IMG/VR virus record: IMGVR_UViG_3300030085_001448
Location: 959-46,925 of that record
Strand: one strand, 5' to 3'
Length of the DNA stretch: 45,967 bases
From: a virus
The position numbers and the translations under genes were made by a program. The notes beneath the pieces are model-generated. The model searched no databases. It was not told the DNA's origin and saw nothing but the letters and a program-made list of their open reading frames with translations. This document shows, in pieces, positions 14,661 to 22,692 of the stretch (positions are counted from its first letter, which is position 1; each line of letters begins with the position of its first letter).

Positions 14661-15176
14661 ATGCTGGTGTTCGACCTGGAGACGGACGGTCTTCTAAATG
14701 ATGTTACCCGTATTCACTGTTTGGTCATTTACGACTCGGAAGCTGATGAAACGTATGTATTTAACGACGAGGGTTCTGAAGAGCCGATCGTTCGCGGGAT
14801 ACAGCTGCTTGAAGAGGCAGATATTATCTGCGGTCACAATGTTATTTCGTATGACATTCCAGTTATTGAAAAAATTTACCCGTGGTTTACGTGCAAAGCC
14901 TTGGTCGTTGACACCCTACTTCTGTCGCGGTTATATCACGCGGATATGTTCGAGGTAGATAAACGCCTCAACAATAGTAGGTTCCCGTTACAGCTACGGG
15001 GTAGACACTCTCTTGAAGCCTATGGATACCGACTAGGTGAATACAAAGGAGAGTTCGGTAAGACCACTGACTGGAAAGAGTGGTCACAAGAAATGCAGGA
15101 TTACTGCGAACAAGACGTAAAAGTAACAACCAAATTATGCGACCACTTCCACCCCTACCTGAGTGGGTCACGTTAG
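14661..15176 (+). CDS. DNA polymerase, 3'-5' exonuclease domain as a separate gene
   Basis: A 171-aa protein matching only the proofreading domain of T7 DNA polymerase (gp5). It shows Exo I FDLETDG with the Asp and Glu metal ligands, Exo II GHNVISYDIP, and Exo III YCEQDVKVT with Tyr and Asp. The segment SLEAYGYRLGEYKGEFG aligns closely with T7. The frame ends just where the T7 protein passes into its polymerase domain, and the polymerase continues in the -1 frame from an ATG 40 bp before this stop. Either the enzyme works as two chains or a frameshift joins them. Confidence 0.9.
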   Translation: MLVFDLETDGLLNDVTRIHCLVIYDSEADETYVFNDEGSEEPIVRGIQLLEEADIICGHNVISYDIPVIEKIYPWFTCKALVVDTLLLSRLYHADMFEVDKRLNNSRFPLQLRGRHSLEAYGYRLGEYKGEFGKTTDWKEWSQEMQDYCEQDVKVTTKLCDHFHPYLSGSR

Positions 15177-16408
15177 AGCACAAGGTTGCGCAAATTCTAT
15201 CTGAACAAGAAAGGCATGGATGGTATTTCGATGAACGGTCTGCATGGCAACTTGCATCGACTCTCCAACAGGAACTTCAAGATCTTGAAGAAGTACTTCG
15301 CTCAAGACACCCTTACGTCGCAGGAGCTGAATTCACTCCAAAGCGAAATAACAAAACTAGCGGCTACATCGAAGGTGCAACCTTCACAAGACTCAAAGAA
15401 TTAAATCCGACCTCTCGCGATCATATTTCATGGATATTGCAAACTTACTATGGCTGGACTCCGACGCAGATGACAGCTACTGGGAAGCCTATCGTCGACG
15501 AAGTTATTCTGACCGAGATTGGATCAGAGATTTCTACGATGTTTGCGAGATGTTTGACGGTAACGAAAATGCTTGGGATGCTGTCGAACGGCACGAACGC
15601 ATGGCTCAAACTGAGTACGACGTCTAGCCGCATACATCACCATTGTTCAGTTGCAACTAACACCCATAGATGTGCCCACAGAAAACCAAACCTTGCACAA
15701 GTAAAAAGTGACCCAGAATACAGACAACTCTTTCAAGCATCGCCTGGTCAAGTTATGGTGGGTGCCGATCTTAGCGGCATCGAGCTTCGGATGCTCGCAC
15801 ATTACCTCGCTAAATACGATGCGGGACGCTATGCAGAAATTCTCCTCAACGGAGACATCCATCAAGTCAACGCTGACCGAGTTGGAATCAGTAGACGTCA
15901 AGTTAAAACAATTACCTACGCCTGGTGCTATGGAGCAGGTAATGAAAAAATAGGTCATAGTTTTGACCCACAACTTTCGTCAGCTAAAGCAAAGAAAAAA
16001 GGTGCTGAGATTAGAGAGGCGTTTGTCTCTGCTATTCCAGGTATGGCTGACTTGCTTGAGGCTATTGATGTAGCCGCTAAGCGAGGTTATGTTAGGTCAA
16101 TCGATGGTCGCAAGATTAATCTAGATAGTCCTCATAAATCATTAAACTACCTACTCCAGTCAGGAGCCGGAGTGATCGCGAAGCGTTGGCTTGTTATCAA
16201 TCACGAAACTATCCACCAAACAAAGTTGTGTGCATCACAGCTTGCATTTATACATGACGAATTACAATTCGAGTGTGCCAAAGAGCACGCCGAAGACTTA
16301 TCAACATCCTTGGTATACAGCGCAGCAGCGGCTGGCGAGTACTACAACCTCCGACTCCCGATCGCAGCAGAAGCCAAGATCGGAAACAACTGGGCGGAGG
16401 TGCACTGA
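15137..16408 (+). CDS. DNA polymerase I-type, polymerase domain as a separate gene
   Basis: Family A polymerase domain, 423 aa from the ATG at 15137. Motif A is GADLSGIELRMLAH, motif B RRQVKTITYAWCYGAG, and motif C AFIHDELQFEC, all intact. Upstream codons back to 15080 are open, but residues homologous to T7 begin near WVTLEHKVAQILSEQERHGW. The thumb insertion that holds the thioredoxin-binding loop in T7 is much shorter here (near FTPKRNNKTSGYIEG). It ends ATGA with the next gene. The gene encodes the replicative synthesis activity; the proofreading part is the preceding gene. Confidence 0.92.
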   Translation: MRPLPPLPEWVTLEHKVAQILSEQERHGWYFDERSAWQLASTLQQELQDLEEVLRSRHPYVAGAEFTPKRNNKTSGYIEGATFTRLKELNPTSRDHISWILQTYYGWTPTQMTATGKPIVDEVILTEIGSEISTMFARCLTVTKMLGMLSNGTNAWLKLSTTSSRIHHHCSVATNTHRCAHRKPNLAQVKSDPEYRQLFQASPGQVMVGADLSGIELRMLAHYLAKYDAGRYAEILLNGDIHQVNADRVGISRRQVKTITYAWCYGAGNEKIGHSFDPQLSSAKAKKKGAEIREAFVSAIPGMADLLEAIDVAAKRGYVRSIDGRKINLDSPHKSLNYLLQSGAGVIAKRWLVINHETIHQTKLCASQLAFIHDELQFECAKEHAEDLSTSLVYSAAAAGEYYNLRLPIAAEAKIGNNWAEVH

Positions 16409-17191
16409 ATGAAGTTACTGGTAGACGCAGACTTTATTGTCTATAAGTCCTGCGCTGCCGCTGAAACAGAAATTGACTGGGGTGATGATGTCATCCTGGT
16501 GACTAGTAAATTTAGCGAAGCGTACAACAACGTTCTTAAGGAACTAAATAAAATCAAGAATGAGTTTATTTGGGATGCACCTGAACTTATTCTCTTCTTC
16601 AGTGACTCAAAGAATTTTAGGAAGAAAATTTTCCCCCAATACAAGGGTCATCGAAACCGTAAAAAGCCCTGTGGATACAGGCGCGTAATTGCGGAACTTA
16701 GTAATGACTATGAAGTTATCAGGATGCCTGAGCTTGAAGCTGATGATGCCATGGGTATCTACGCTACTGCCAATCCTGGCAACATCATTGTTAGTCCAGA
16801 TAAAGACATGCGCCAAATTCCAGGCCGTGTCTACAACCTAGATGAGACACTTCACATCACGCCAGAAGAGGGTGCTAAGTGGCACTTGATTCAAACACTT
16901 GCTGGTGATCAGACAGATGGTTACAGCGGTGTTCCTGGTATTGGTGTCAAACGTGCAGTCGCTTTGTTTGATGAAGATGGTTACAGCTGGGAGACAGTTG
17001 TAAAGGCTTTCACAAATAAAGATCTTGATGAAGATGCTGCATTAATGAACGCTCGTCTTGCACGCATTCTTACATGTACAGACTATGACCCAATCAACAG
17101 AGCCGTCATTCCTTGGACCCCCACCCCCGGTTACAGAATTGACAATGGAGCAGAACTTCAAGATCAGGAGGCTGGAAGACCTTCTTCCTGA
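16409..17191 (+). CDS. 5'-3' exonuclease (T7 gp6-like)
   Basis: A 260-aa FEN-type nuclease. It carries DADFIVYKSC at the N-terminus, LELEADDAMG-like acidic cluster (PELEADDAMG), SPDKDMRQIP, and the helix-hairpin-helix-like LAGDQTDGYSGVPGIGVKRA. It removes RNA primers and degrades host DNA to supply nucleotides. The C-terminal 35 residues share DNA with the nblA-like gene in another frame, so they may be dispensable tail. It begins one base after the polymerase stop codon. Confidence 0.93.
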   Translation: MKLLVDADFIVYKSCAAAETEIDWGDDVILVTSKFSEAYNNVLKELNKIKNEFIWDAPELILFFSDSKNFRKKIFPQYKGHRNRKKPCGYRRVIAELSNDYEVIRMPELEADDAMGIYATANPGNIIVSPDKDMRQIPGRVYNLDETLHITPEEGAKWHLIQTLAGDQTDGYSGVPGIGVKRAVALFDEDGYSWETVVKAFTNKDLDEDAALMNARLARILTCTDYDPINRAVIPWTPTPGYRIDNGAELQDQEAGRPSS

Positions 17192-17321
17192 CGCTGATAA
17201 GAAAGACCTTATTACAGTCTTCATGGCTTTGCAGCGTCAGAATTTTGTTCTCTCAAATACTGTTAGTAATCTAGTTAAACAATGGCCGATTCACCCAGCC
17301 ACTACACCCGAGGTCAAATAG
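17085..17321 (+). CDS. nblA: NblA-like phycobilisome degradation adaptor
   Basis: A 78-aa frame whose core ELTMEQNFKIRRLEDLL then FMALQRQNFVLSN and NLVKQW follows the NblA pattern (LTLEQxFxLR, then a long helix ending near LLKHQW). NblA brings phycobilisomes to the Clp protease, and phage versions are known from freshwater and marine cyanophages. The start at 17085 keeps the conserved ELT before the internal Met (17145), giving a 107-bp overlap with the exonuclease; the shorter form would be 58 aa. No good ribosome binding site is visible for either. It overlaps the next gene by 40 bp. Confidence 0.78.
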   Translation: MTQSTEPSFLGPPPPVTELTMEQNFKIRRLEDLLPDADKKDLITVFMALQRQNFVLSNTVSNLVKQWPIHPATTPEVK

Positions 17322-17581
17322 AAGTATGGGATTTCATTAGAGACCAAGACCTCAATTATCACCTAGGCAATGCTATTAAATATATTTGCAGAGCCGGTTT
17401 CAAAAGTAATAACACAAAGACTCAAGACCTTAAAAAGGCTATCCACTATCTTGAAAATGAACTCCAACACAGCACATTGCAGATCGAAAAGTCTGAGCGA
17501 TCAAGCAATCGAATTCCGATCGGCGTATGGGATCCAGAACAGCATGGACAACCGGACTATGCAACGGGATTTGATCGCTGA
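17282..17581 (+). CDS. DUF3310 protein
   Basis: A 99-aa protein with a DUF3310 domain over about residues 5-65: HYTRGQIEVWDFIRD, then NAIKYICRAGFK and DLKKAIHYLENEL. DUF3310 occurs in T7 gp1.7-like nucleotide kinases and many phages, so a nucleotide-related role is plausible. The C-terminal 35 residues are unconserved by eye. It overlaps nblA upstream by 40 bp and mazG downstream by about 125 bp. Confidence 0.85.
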   Translation: MADSPSHYTRGQIEVWDFIRDQDLNYHLGNAIKYICRAGFKSNNTKTQDLKKAIHYLENELQHSTLQIEKSERSSNRIPIGVWDPEQHGQPDYATGFDR

Positions 17582-17837
17582 AGAGTATCTAGAATTCAGA
17601 CACTCAATGCGTGAAGGATTCGAGCAAGAATTGAAAGAGTTAGCAGACCTTGTGTATGTCTGCTTTCAGTACGCAGAAAATATGGAATGGGATCTAGAGG
17701 AAGCACTTGATCGTGTCCATAAATCAAACATGTCCAAGCTTGGTTTGGACGGTAAACCAATCCGCCGTGCAGACGGCAAGGTCCTGAAAGGACCCAACTA
17801 TCAACCACCTATTTTGAACGATCTTGTCCATGCCTGA
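17457..17837 (+). CDS. mazG: MazG-like nucleotide pyrophosphohydrolase
   Basis: A 126-aa protein from the ATG at 17457, with MazG-fold motifs: LIAEEYLEFRHS, ELKELADLVYVCF and the C-terminal LDRVHKSNMSKLGLDGKP, then DGKVLKGPNY. The EExxE-type and ExxD metal-binding acidic residues are present. MazG-like enzymes hydrolyse (d)NTPs or alarmone-like nucleotides, and cyanophage versions favour dGTP/dCTP in published work. It shares about 125 bp with DUF3310 and 8 bp with the RNR gene. Confidence 0.85.
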   Translation: MNSNTAHCRSKSLSDQAIEFRSAYGIQNSMDNRTMQRDLIAEEYLEFRHSMREGFEQELKELADLVYVCFQYAENMEWDLEEALDRVHKSNMSKLGLDGKPIRRADGKVLKGPNYQPPILNDLVHA

Positions 17838-19200
17838 ACTTATCTCTAGAACTGGACGTGTCCAATCGTGGATCGATGATCCCGATGGCCGTCTCCCTGT
17901 GTCGTGCACAGTATTTGTAGTTGAAGACTCAATGGAAGGACCAGATGGCATTGAGGCCAGCTGGCGCTTCGCCAGTCACGCCCTGCGGAATGGAGCAGGG
18001 GTTGCAATCCACCTCAGTAAACTCCGACCCAAAGGAGACGATAATGGCAAAGGGCTTGTTGCCTCTGGTCCTGTGTCGTTCGGGAAAATCTATTCTACTT
18101 TGAATGAGGTTCTCCGACGTGGTGGTAAATATAAGAACGGAGCTATTGTTCTTCACCTTGATGCAAACCATCCTGACATTGAGGAGTTTATCAACACACC
18201 ACGTGAACAACTTCCTTGGGTCAAACGTTGCGTTGACATCACTGAAGACTGGTGGGAAGAAATGGATGTAATCACCCGTGTCAAAATGCTCAACAGCATG
18301 AAGCGTGGTGATGTATGGCTAAACAAAGTAAAGTATGACAATGAAGGACAAAGAATTTACGGAAATGTCTGCCTTGAAGTATACCTGCGATCACGCGGAA
18401 CATGCCTGCTTGAACATATCAATCTCGCTGCCTGTGAATTCGACACAATCCCGAAAGCATTCATTCAAGGTATGTCGGAGTTGTGCGCTCTCCACGCTGG
18501 AACTGGTGTCGGCGATACAGGAGAATATCTCGACCCTGAATCCGACCGTCAAGTCGGACTTGGGATGCTCGGACTCGCCAACCTCCTCAGACGATACGGA
18601 ATCACCTACAAACAATTCGGAGACGCTCTCGAATCTTTGAATGCAGGTGAGAAGAAAGCATCTGCTGCTTTCGAGCTAGCACGTCAACTGCGTGATGGCA
18701 TCATGCAAGCGGCATCAATTGCTAAGGCTAACAACATGGTCCGTGCATTTGCTATTGCTCCCACAGCGTCTTGTAGCTACCGCTCACAGGATGTCGATGG
18801 CTTCACGTCTACACCTGAAATTGCACCACCAATTGCACGTACTGTTGATCGTGACAGTGGCACCTTCGGTGTTCAAACATATAACTACGGTGACGTAGAA
18901 ATTGCCTCTGCTGTCGGATGGGAGGCATTCAAGAAAGTATCCGACAACATTATGATTTTGTTGGATAGGACTGGACTTCTTCACGGATACTCACAGAACT
19001 GGTGGTCAGATATGGTCATCATGGATGAGTCTTTTATCGAAGAGTGGCTGGAATCGCCCCAGACTTCCCTCTACTACAGCCTTCAAGTGATGGGTGACGT
19101 ACAGGATAAGTCAAGCGCATATGCAGCTTTGGATGAAACTGAGGTCAACGATTACTTGGAGGATCTTTTGAAAGAACCTCAATGTGATTGTCAAGAATGA
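17830..19200 (+). CDS. nrdA: ribonucleotide reductase large (catalytic) subunit, compact form
   Basis: A 456-aa catalytic subunit, much shorter than the roughly 760 aa of E. coli NrdA, without the N-terminal ATP-cone. Seen are the first active-site Cys in PVSCTVF, the NxCxE triad in GNVCLEV, the second Cys in NLAACEF, APTASCSY, the paired tyrosines of SLYYSLQVMGD used in radical transfer, and a C-terminal CDCQE tail. The tyrosines and the small subunit next door point to class I. Cyanopodovirus RNRs were once listed as class II. The ATG at 17830 overlaps mazG; a TTG lies 6 bp upstream. It overlaps the small-subunit gene by 4 bp. Confidence 0.9.
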   Translation: MPELISRTGRVQSWIDDPDGRLPVSCTVFVVEDSMEGPDGIEASWRFASHALRNGAGVAIHLSKLRPKGDDNGKGLVASGPVSFGKIYSTLNEVLRRGGKYKNGAIVLHLDANHPDIEEFINTPREQLPWVKRCVDITEDWWEEMDVITRVKMLNSMKRGDVWLNKVKYDNEGQRIYGNVCLEVYLRSRGTCLLEHINLAACEFDTIPKAFIQGMSELCALHAGTGVGDTGEYLDPESDRQVGLGMLGLANLLRRYGITYKQFGDALESLNAGEKKASAAFELARQLRDGIMQAASIAKANNMVRAFAIAPTASCSYRSQDVDGFTSTPEIAPPIARTVDRDSGTFGVQTYNYGDVEIASAVGWEAFKKVSDNIMILLDRTGLLHGYSQNWWSDMVIMDESFIEEWLESPQTSLYYSLQVMGDVQDKSSAYAALDETEVNDYLEDLLKEPQCDCQE

Positions 19201-19910
19201 ATCCTTATCAAAAACTACTAGCGCGGAAGCGCAAATGGACACCAGTGCAAGTGAGTGCTGGTACATGCAAAGCAGGCGCGGAAGAGGCAATCCTCCGTGC
19301 TCTTGCCTTGCGACATATGGAACTACCTGTGGGAGATTTTATAACTGATGCTCTATCCACTGACGTACCAGAGGCATCGCGCGATATCTTGCGATCTAAT
19401 GTCACAGACGAAGAAAATCACGACCTCGCACTTGGTTACATTGCCACTGCTTACGGCGTTGATGAGAAAGCGGAAGCGGAAGCCCTGCGGCTCAAGGCTG
19501 CTTGGGAAGCGCATCCTGATCACACAATTACCAAAGCGATGGTGGCCGAACGTGCAATCTTCTTCGTTCTTTTACCATTCTTTCGCTTTAATGGTGACGC
19601 TGGTATGCGAACAGTAAGCGCCGATATTAGTCGAGATGAACAAATTCACGTGGCTACCAATAGTCTGGTTCATACTGAGCTGGGGTATAACATCAGTCCT
19701 TCTCTTGATAAACTCAGGAAGGCAACTATCAATTGGGTGATGCAACCTCTTGGTAAATCATCTGATAAATATCTAGATAAACAATTCTGGCTTGCCTCTA
19801 GTGATCGTCTGATGTACGAAGGCAAGGCACCAGAACTAGCAGAAACTAAAGCAGGTCGTATGCCTGCATTTTTTGAGCACAGTAATGTCAACCTCCCCCA
19901 ATATGCTTGA
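19197..19910 (+). CDS. nrdB: ribonucleotide reductase small subunit, lacks the radical Tyr
   Basis: A 237-aa ferritin-like protein. The metal ligands are visible: VTDEENHDLAL (ExxH), a central Glu in VAERAIFFVLLPFF, and ISRDEQIHVAT (ExxH). It starts in an ATGA overlap with the large subunit. Four residues after the first His, where class Ia and Ib proteins have the radical Tyr, there is a Leu. The enzyme must therefore use another radical, such as a metal-based one. It is shorter than usual R2 proteins (about 320-375 aa). Confidence 0.87.
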   Translation: MNPYQKLLARKRKWTPVQVSAGTCKAGAEEAILRALALRHMELPVGDFITDALSTDVPEASRDILRSNVTDEENHDLALGYIATAYGVDEKAEAEALRLKAAWEAHPDHTITKAMVAERAIFFVLLPFFRFNGDAGMRTVSADISRDEQIHVATNSLVHTELGYNISPSLDKLRKATINWVMQPLGKSSDKYLDKQFWLASSDRLMYEGKAPELAETKAGRMPAFFEHSNVNLPQYA

Positions 19911-20073
19911 GGTCTTCGGAATGGAAGCCCGAGCTGTACTGACTGAAATGCAAGATCGCTTTCCAGTGGTCACACCTTCACCCGAAGACTCAATTGAAAA
20001 GATCATGTACCGCTCAGGACAACGTTCAGTTGTTGAGTGGTTAGTAAACCGACTCGAAAACAACGATGGCTAA
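19885..20073 (+). CDS. 62-aa hypothetical protein
   Basis: Starts inside the end of nrdB (26-bp overlap) and overlaps the next gene by 8 bp. The product is acidic and helical (MLEVFGMEARAVLTEMQDRF, then SGQRSVVEWLVNRLE). It lies between the nucleotide and the head genes. Family not recognised, but the position appears typical of cyanopodoviruses. Confidence 0.6.
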   Translation: MSTSPNMLEVFGMEARAVLTEMQDRFPVVTPSPEDSIEKIMYRSGQRSVVEWLVNRLENNDG

Positions 20074-21085
20074 ACGGAAAGGGAAAAAGGCTAAAAAATT
20101 TATCAAGAGAAGAATTAAAAAAGCTGCTCGTGATCAAAAGATCACCAAGAATGAATTAAAAAAGATAAGGCAAAGAGCCAAGAAAAAGTCAGTTGATCTT
20201 AAAGAGACTAGGCTAAAGAAACAGGTCAAAAAATTTGTCAAGAAAAGATCCTCGAAGTCAATCAAACTGCAGATCAAAAAGGCAGGTAGAGACGGCAAGG
20301 TAACACGAAAGGAAGTCAATAAGATCAAGAATCAAGCCAAGAAAAAAAGGACTAATACTAAACCACTTGGTATTAAACTCAATACAAATAAGGCTGTTAA
20401 GAAACAGTTGAAGACTTACACCAAGAAACAAGAGAAGAAAGGCAAGAAAGGTACTATTATTAACAAGCCCGCCACGAAAACTATTTCCAAAATCAAAGGC
20501 AAGGGTGGTGCCTTTAAAAAAACTGGGATCAGGGGTGACAAGCAGCTTGATAAGTTTTTAGAAAAGAATGTATTGGAGAAGCCAGTTATTCAGCCTCCTA
20601 AACGCAAAAAAAATACTTGGAGTCCAAATAGAGTTGAGAGACAAGTTGCTAAGTCGTGGAGTAAACGTTTTAAAAGTGATGATTTTAAACCCAAGCGTTT
20701 GAAAGTCGGTGCTAAATCTACTGGTCGAATGGGTAAATATACCGACAAAAAAGGTAACTTTGATCAGAAACAATACCTTGCTGATGTGCGTGAAAGCACC
20801 ATAAGCCGAGCTGAAAAGCGCGGTTTTAAAGGTGACGCAGCGAAAGCTCTTTCGCGAACAGCTCCTAAGATGCCAGGTGAAGTCAAGCCTAAATACGGTA
20901 GTGCCATTACAGACCTCAAGAACAAACTTGGGAAGATTAATTATAAAGATAAAATAACTGAGACTACTTCTAAACTTACTCAGACAGTTAAGTCTGATGC
21001 CAGTAAATACAAAAAAACTGGTCTAGATATTATTAAGCGTCGTAGTTCTGAAGATGGCGCGTTGCCAGCCACCAAACCAAAATAA
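20066..21085 (+). CDS. lysine-rich protein with internal duplication
   Basis: A 339-aa, extremely basic protein just before the portal gene. Two copies of a roughly 50-residue unit occur near the N-terminus: KKAARDQKITKNELKKIRQ and KKAGRDGKVTRKEVNKIKN, each preceded by a KKF(I/V)KKR-like basic segment and each resembling a degenerate EF-hand loop. The rest is low-complexity Lys/Thr/Ser sequence. A DNA-condensing or head protein role is possible from charge. I know of no T7 counterpart here. Confidence 0.75.
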   Translation: MAKRKGKKAKKFIKRRIKKAARDQKITKNELKKIRQRAKKKSVDLKETRLKKQVKKFVKKRSSKSIKLQIKKAGRDGKVTRKEVNKIKNQAKKKRTNTKPLGIKLNTNKAVKKQLKTYTKKQEKKGKKGTIINKPATKTISKIKGKGGAFKKTGIRGDKQLDKFLEKNVLEKPVIQPPKRKKNTWSPNRVERQVAKSWSKRFKSDDFKPKRLKVGAKSTGRMGKYTDKKGNFDQKQYLADVRESTISRAEKRGFKGDAAKALSRTAPKMPGEVKPKYGSAITDLKNKLGKINYKDKITETTSKLTQTVKSDASKYKKTGLDIIKRRSSEDGALPATKPK

Positions 21086-21097
21086 CAACCTAAATAA

Positions 21098-22684
21098 ATG
21101 ACAGCACAAGCACGGTACGAAGCTCTCAGTTCTGACCGGAACCAGTTTCTACAATCCGCAATTGATGCTTCTAAACTTACTTTGCCATATTTGATTAAGC
21201 AGGATGAGGACAACAGTTCTCACAAAACTCTGCTCAATCCCTATCAAAGCGTTGGTGCAAAGGGTGTAGTTACATTAGCTTCTAAGCTGATGCTCGCTCT
21301 ATTACCTGTACAAACAAGCTTCTTCAAACTTCAGGTTGACGAGACCAGTCTGATTGGTGAAGGCATTGATCCAAAAGTTCGCTCTGATCTTGACTTGTCA
21401 TTTTCAAAGATCGAGCGGACCATGATGGAATCAATCGCCGCATCTGATGATCGTGTCACCGTACACCAAGCATTGAAGCATCTTGTCGTAGCAGGCAACG
21501 CTTTGATCTACATGGCAAAAGATAAACTGAAGCTTTATCCTTTGAATCGGTATGTTGTAGATCGAGATGGTTTAGGAAATGTAATTGAGATCGTTACTAA
21601 AGAACGAATCAGCAAAAAATTAGTAGAGGAAATGTTCCCTCAGCTCAAGTCAATGGTTGTTGACAGTGAGGAGAGTTATGCAGGGACAGGTCAGAATAAT
21701 CAATGCGATGTGTACACCCACATTCGGCGTGACAATAATCGCTATATCTGGCATCAAGAGGTTTATGGAAAGATTATTCCTAAGTCTCAAGGCAAGGCAC
21801 CTCTTGACACGAACCCTTGGTTGGCCTTGAGGTTTAACACCGTAGACAATGAAGCTTACGGTAGAGGCAGGGTAGAAGAATTTATTGGTGATCTCAAATC
21901 ACTTGATGCCTTGTCTCAAGCAATCATTGAAGGCAGTGCTGCTGCTGCAAAGGTTGTCTTTACTGTGTCACCTTCTAGCACCACTAAGCCAAGCACCTTA
22001 GCTAAGGCAGGCAACGGTGCAATTGTTCAAGGAAGACCTGACGACATTGGTGTTGTACAAGTCGGTAAAACGGCTGACTTTAATACTGCCTATCAGATGA
22101 TTCAATCACTTGAACGTCGGATTGCAGAAGCCTTCCTCATTCTTACTGTCCGCAATAGTGAGCGCACTACTGCTGAAGAGGTGAGGATGACACAGATGGA
22201 ATTAGAGCAACAGCTTGGAGGATTATTCTCCCTGCTTACTGTTGACTTCCTTGTTCCTTATCTCAACCGCAAACTAAGTGTTGCACAAAAAGCTGGTGAG
22301 ATCCCACGTCTTCCATCCAAACTTGTCAAACCAACCATTGTTGCTGGTGTGAATGCATTGGGTCGTGGTCAAGATCGTGAAAGTCTTGCCATGTTTATGC
22401 AGACTATTGCAGGGACTATGGGTCCAGAAGCAATTGTCAAATACATCAACCCGGAAGAGGTCGTTAAACGACTTGCTACATCACAAGGTATTGATGTACT
22501 GAACCTTGTTCGTACCGCTGAGGAAGTCCAAGGTGAGCAGGCAGCTGCACAAGAACAACAGGAGCAGCTTGAACTTACTAAACAAGCTAGCAAATTTGCA
22601 CAGGTTGCACAGGCAGAAGGTCAGACTGAACAGCCGCAACCACCAGCTACACCTCAGCAAATTAATCAACCCACACAAGAGTAA
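21098..22684 (+). CDS. portal / head-tail connector protein (T7 gp8-like)
   Basis: A 528-aa protein at the T7 gp8 position, close in length to T7 gp8 (536 aa). It has the N-terminal helical segment, the FKLQVDETS-like strand region and the AFLILTVRNSERTTAEEVRMT stretch typical of podoviral portals. The Gln/Pro-rich C-terminal tail (from about residue 470) is disordered. Twelve copies form the vertex ring through which DNA is packaged and ejected. Confidence 0.93.
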   Translation: MTAQARYEALSSDRNQFLQSAIDASKLTLPYLIKQDEDNSSHKTLLNPYQSVGAKGVVTLASKLMLALLPVQTSFFKLQVDETSLIGEGIDPKVRSDLDLSFSKIERTMMESIAASDDRVTVHQALKHLVVAGNALIYMAKDKLKLYPLNRYVVDRDGLGNVIEIVTKERISKKLVEEMFPQLKSMVVDSEESYAGTGQNNQCDVYTHIRRDNNRYIWHQEVYGKIIPKSQGKAPLDTNPWLALRFNTVDNEAYGRGRVEEFIGDLKSLDALSQAIIEGSAAAAKVVFTVSPSSTTKPSTLAKAGNGAIVQGRPDDIGVVQVGKTADFNTAYQMIQSLERRIAEAFLILTVRNSERTTAEEVRMTQMELEQQLGGLFSLLTVDFLVPYLNRKLSVAQKAGEIPRLPSKLVKPTIVAGVNALGRGQDRESLAMFMQTIAGTMGPEAIVKYINPEEVVKRLATSQGIDVLNLVRTAEEVQGEQAAAQEQQEQLELTKQASKFAQVAQAEGQTEQPQPPATPQQINQPTQE

Positions 22685-22692
22685 ACCACCCC

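Noticed and set aside
15130-15180. A programmed -1 ribosomal frameshift in DNA polymerase
   Set aside because: No X XXY YYZ heptamer occurs in the overlap; a restart at the ATG 15137 is simpler. It stays open as a finding.
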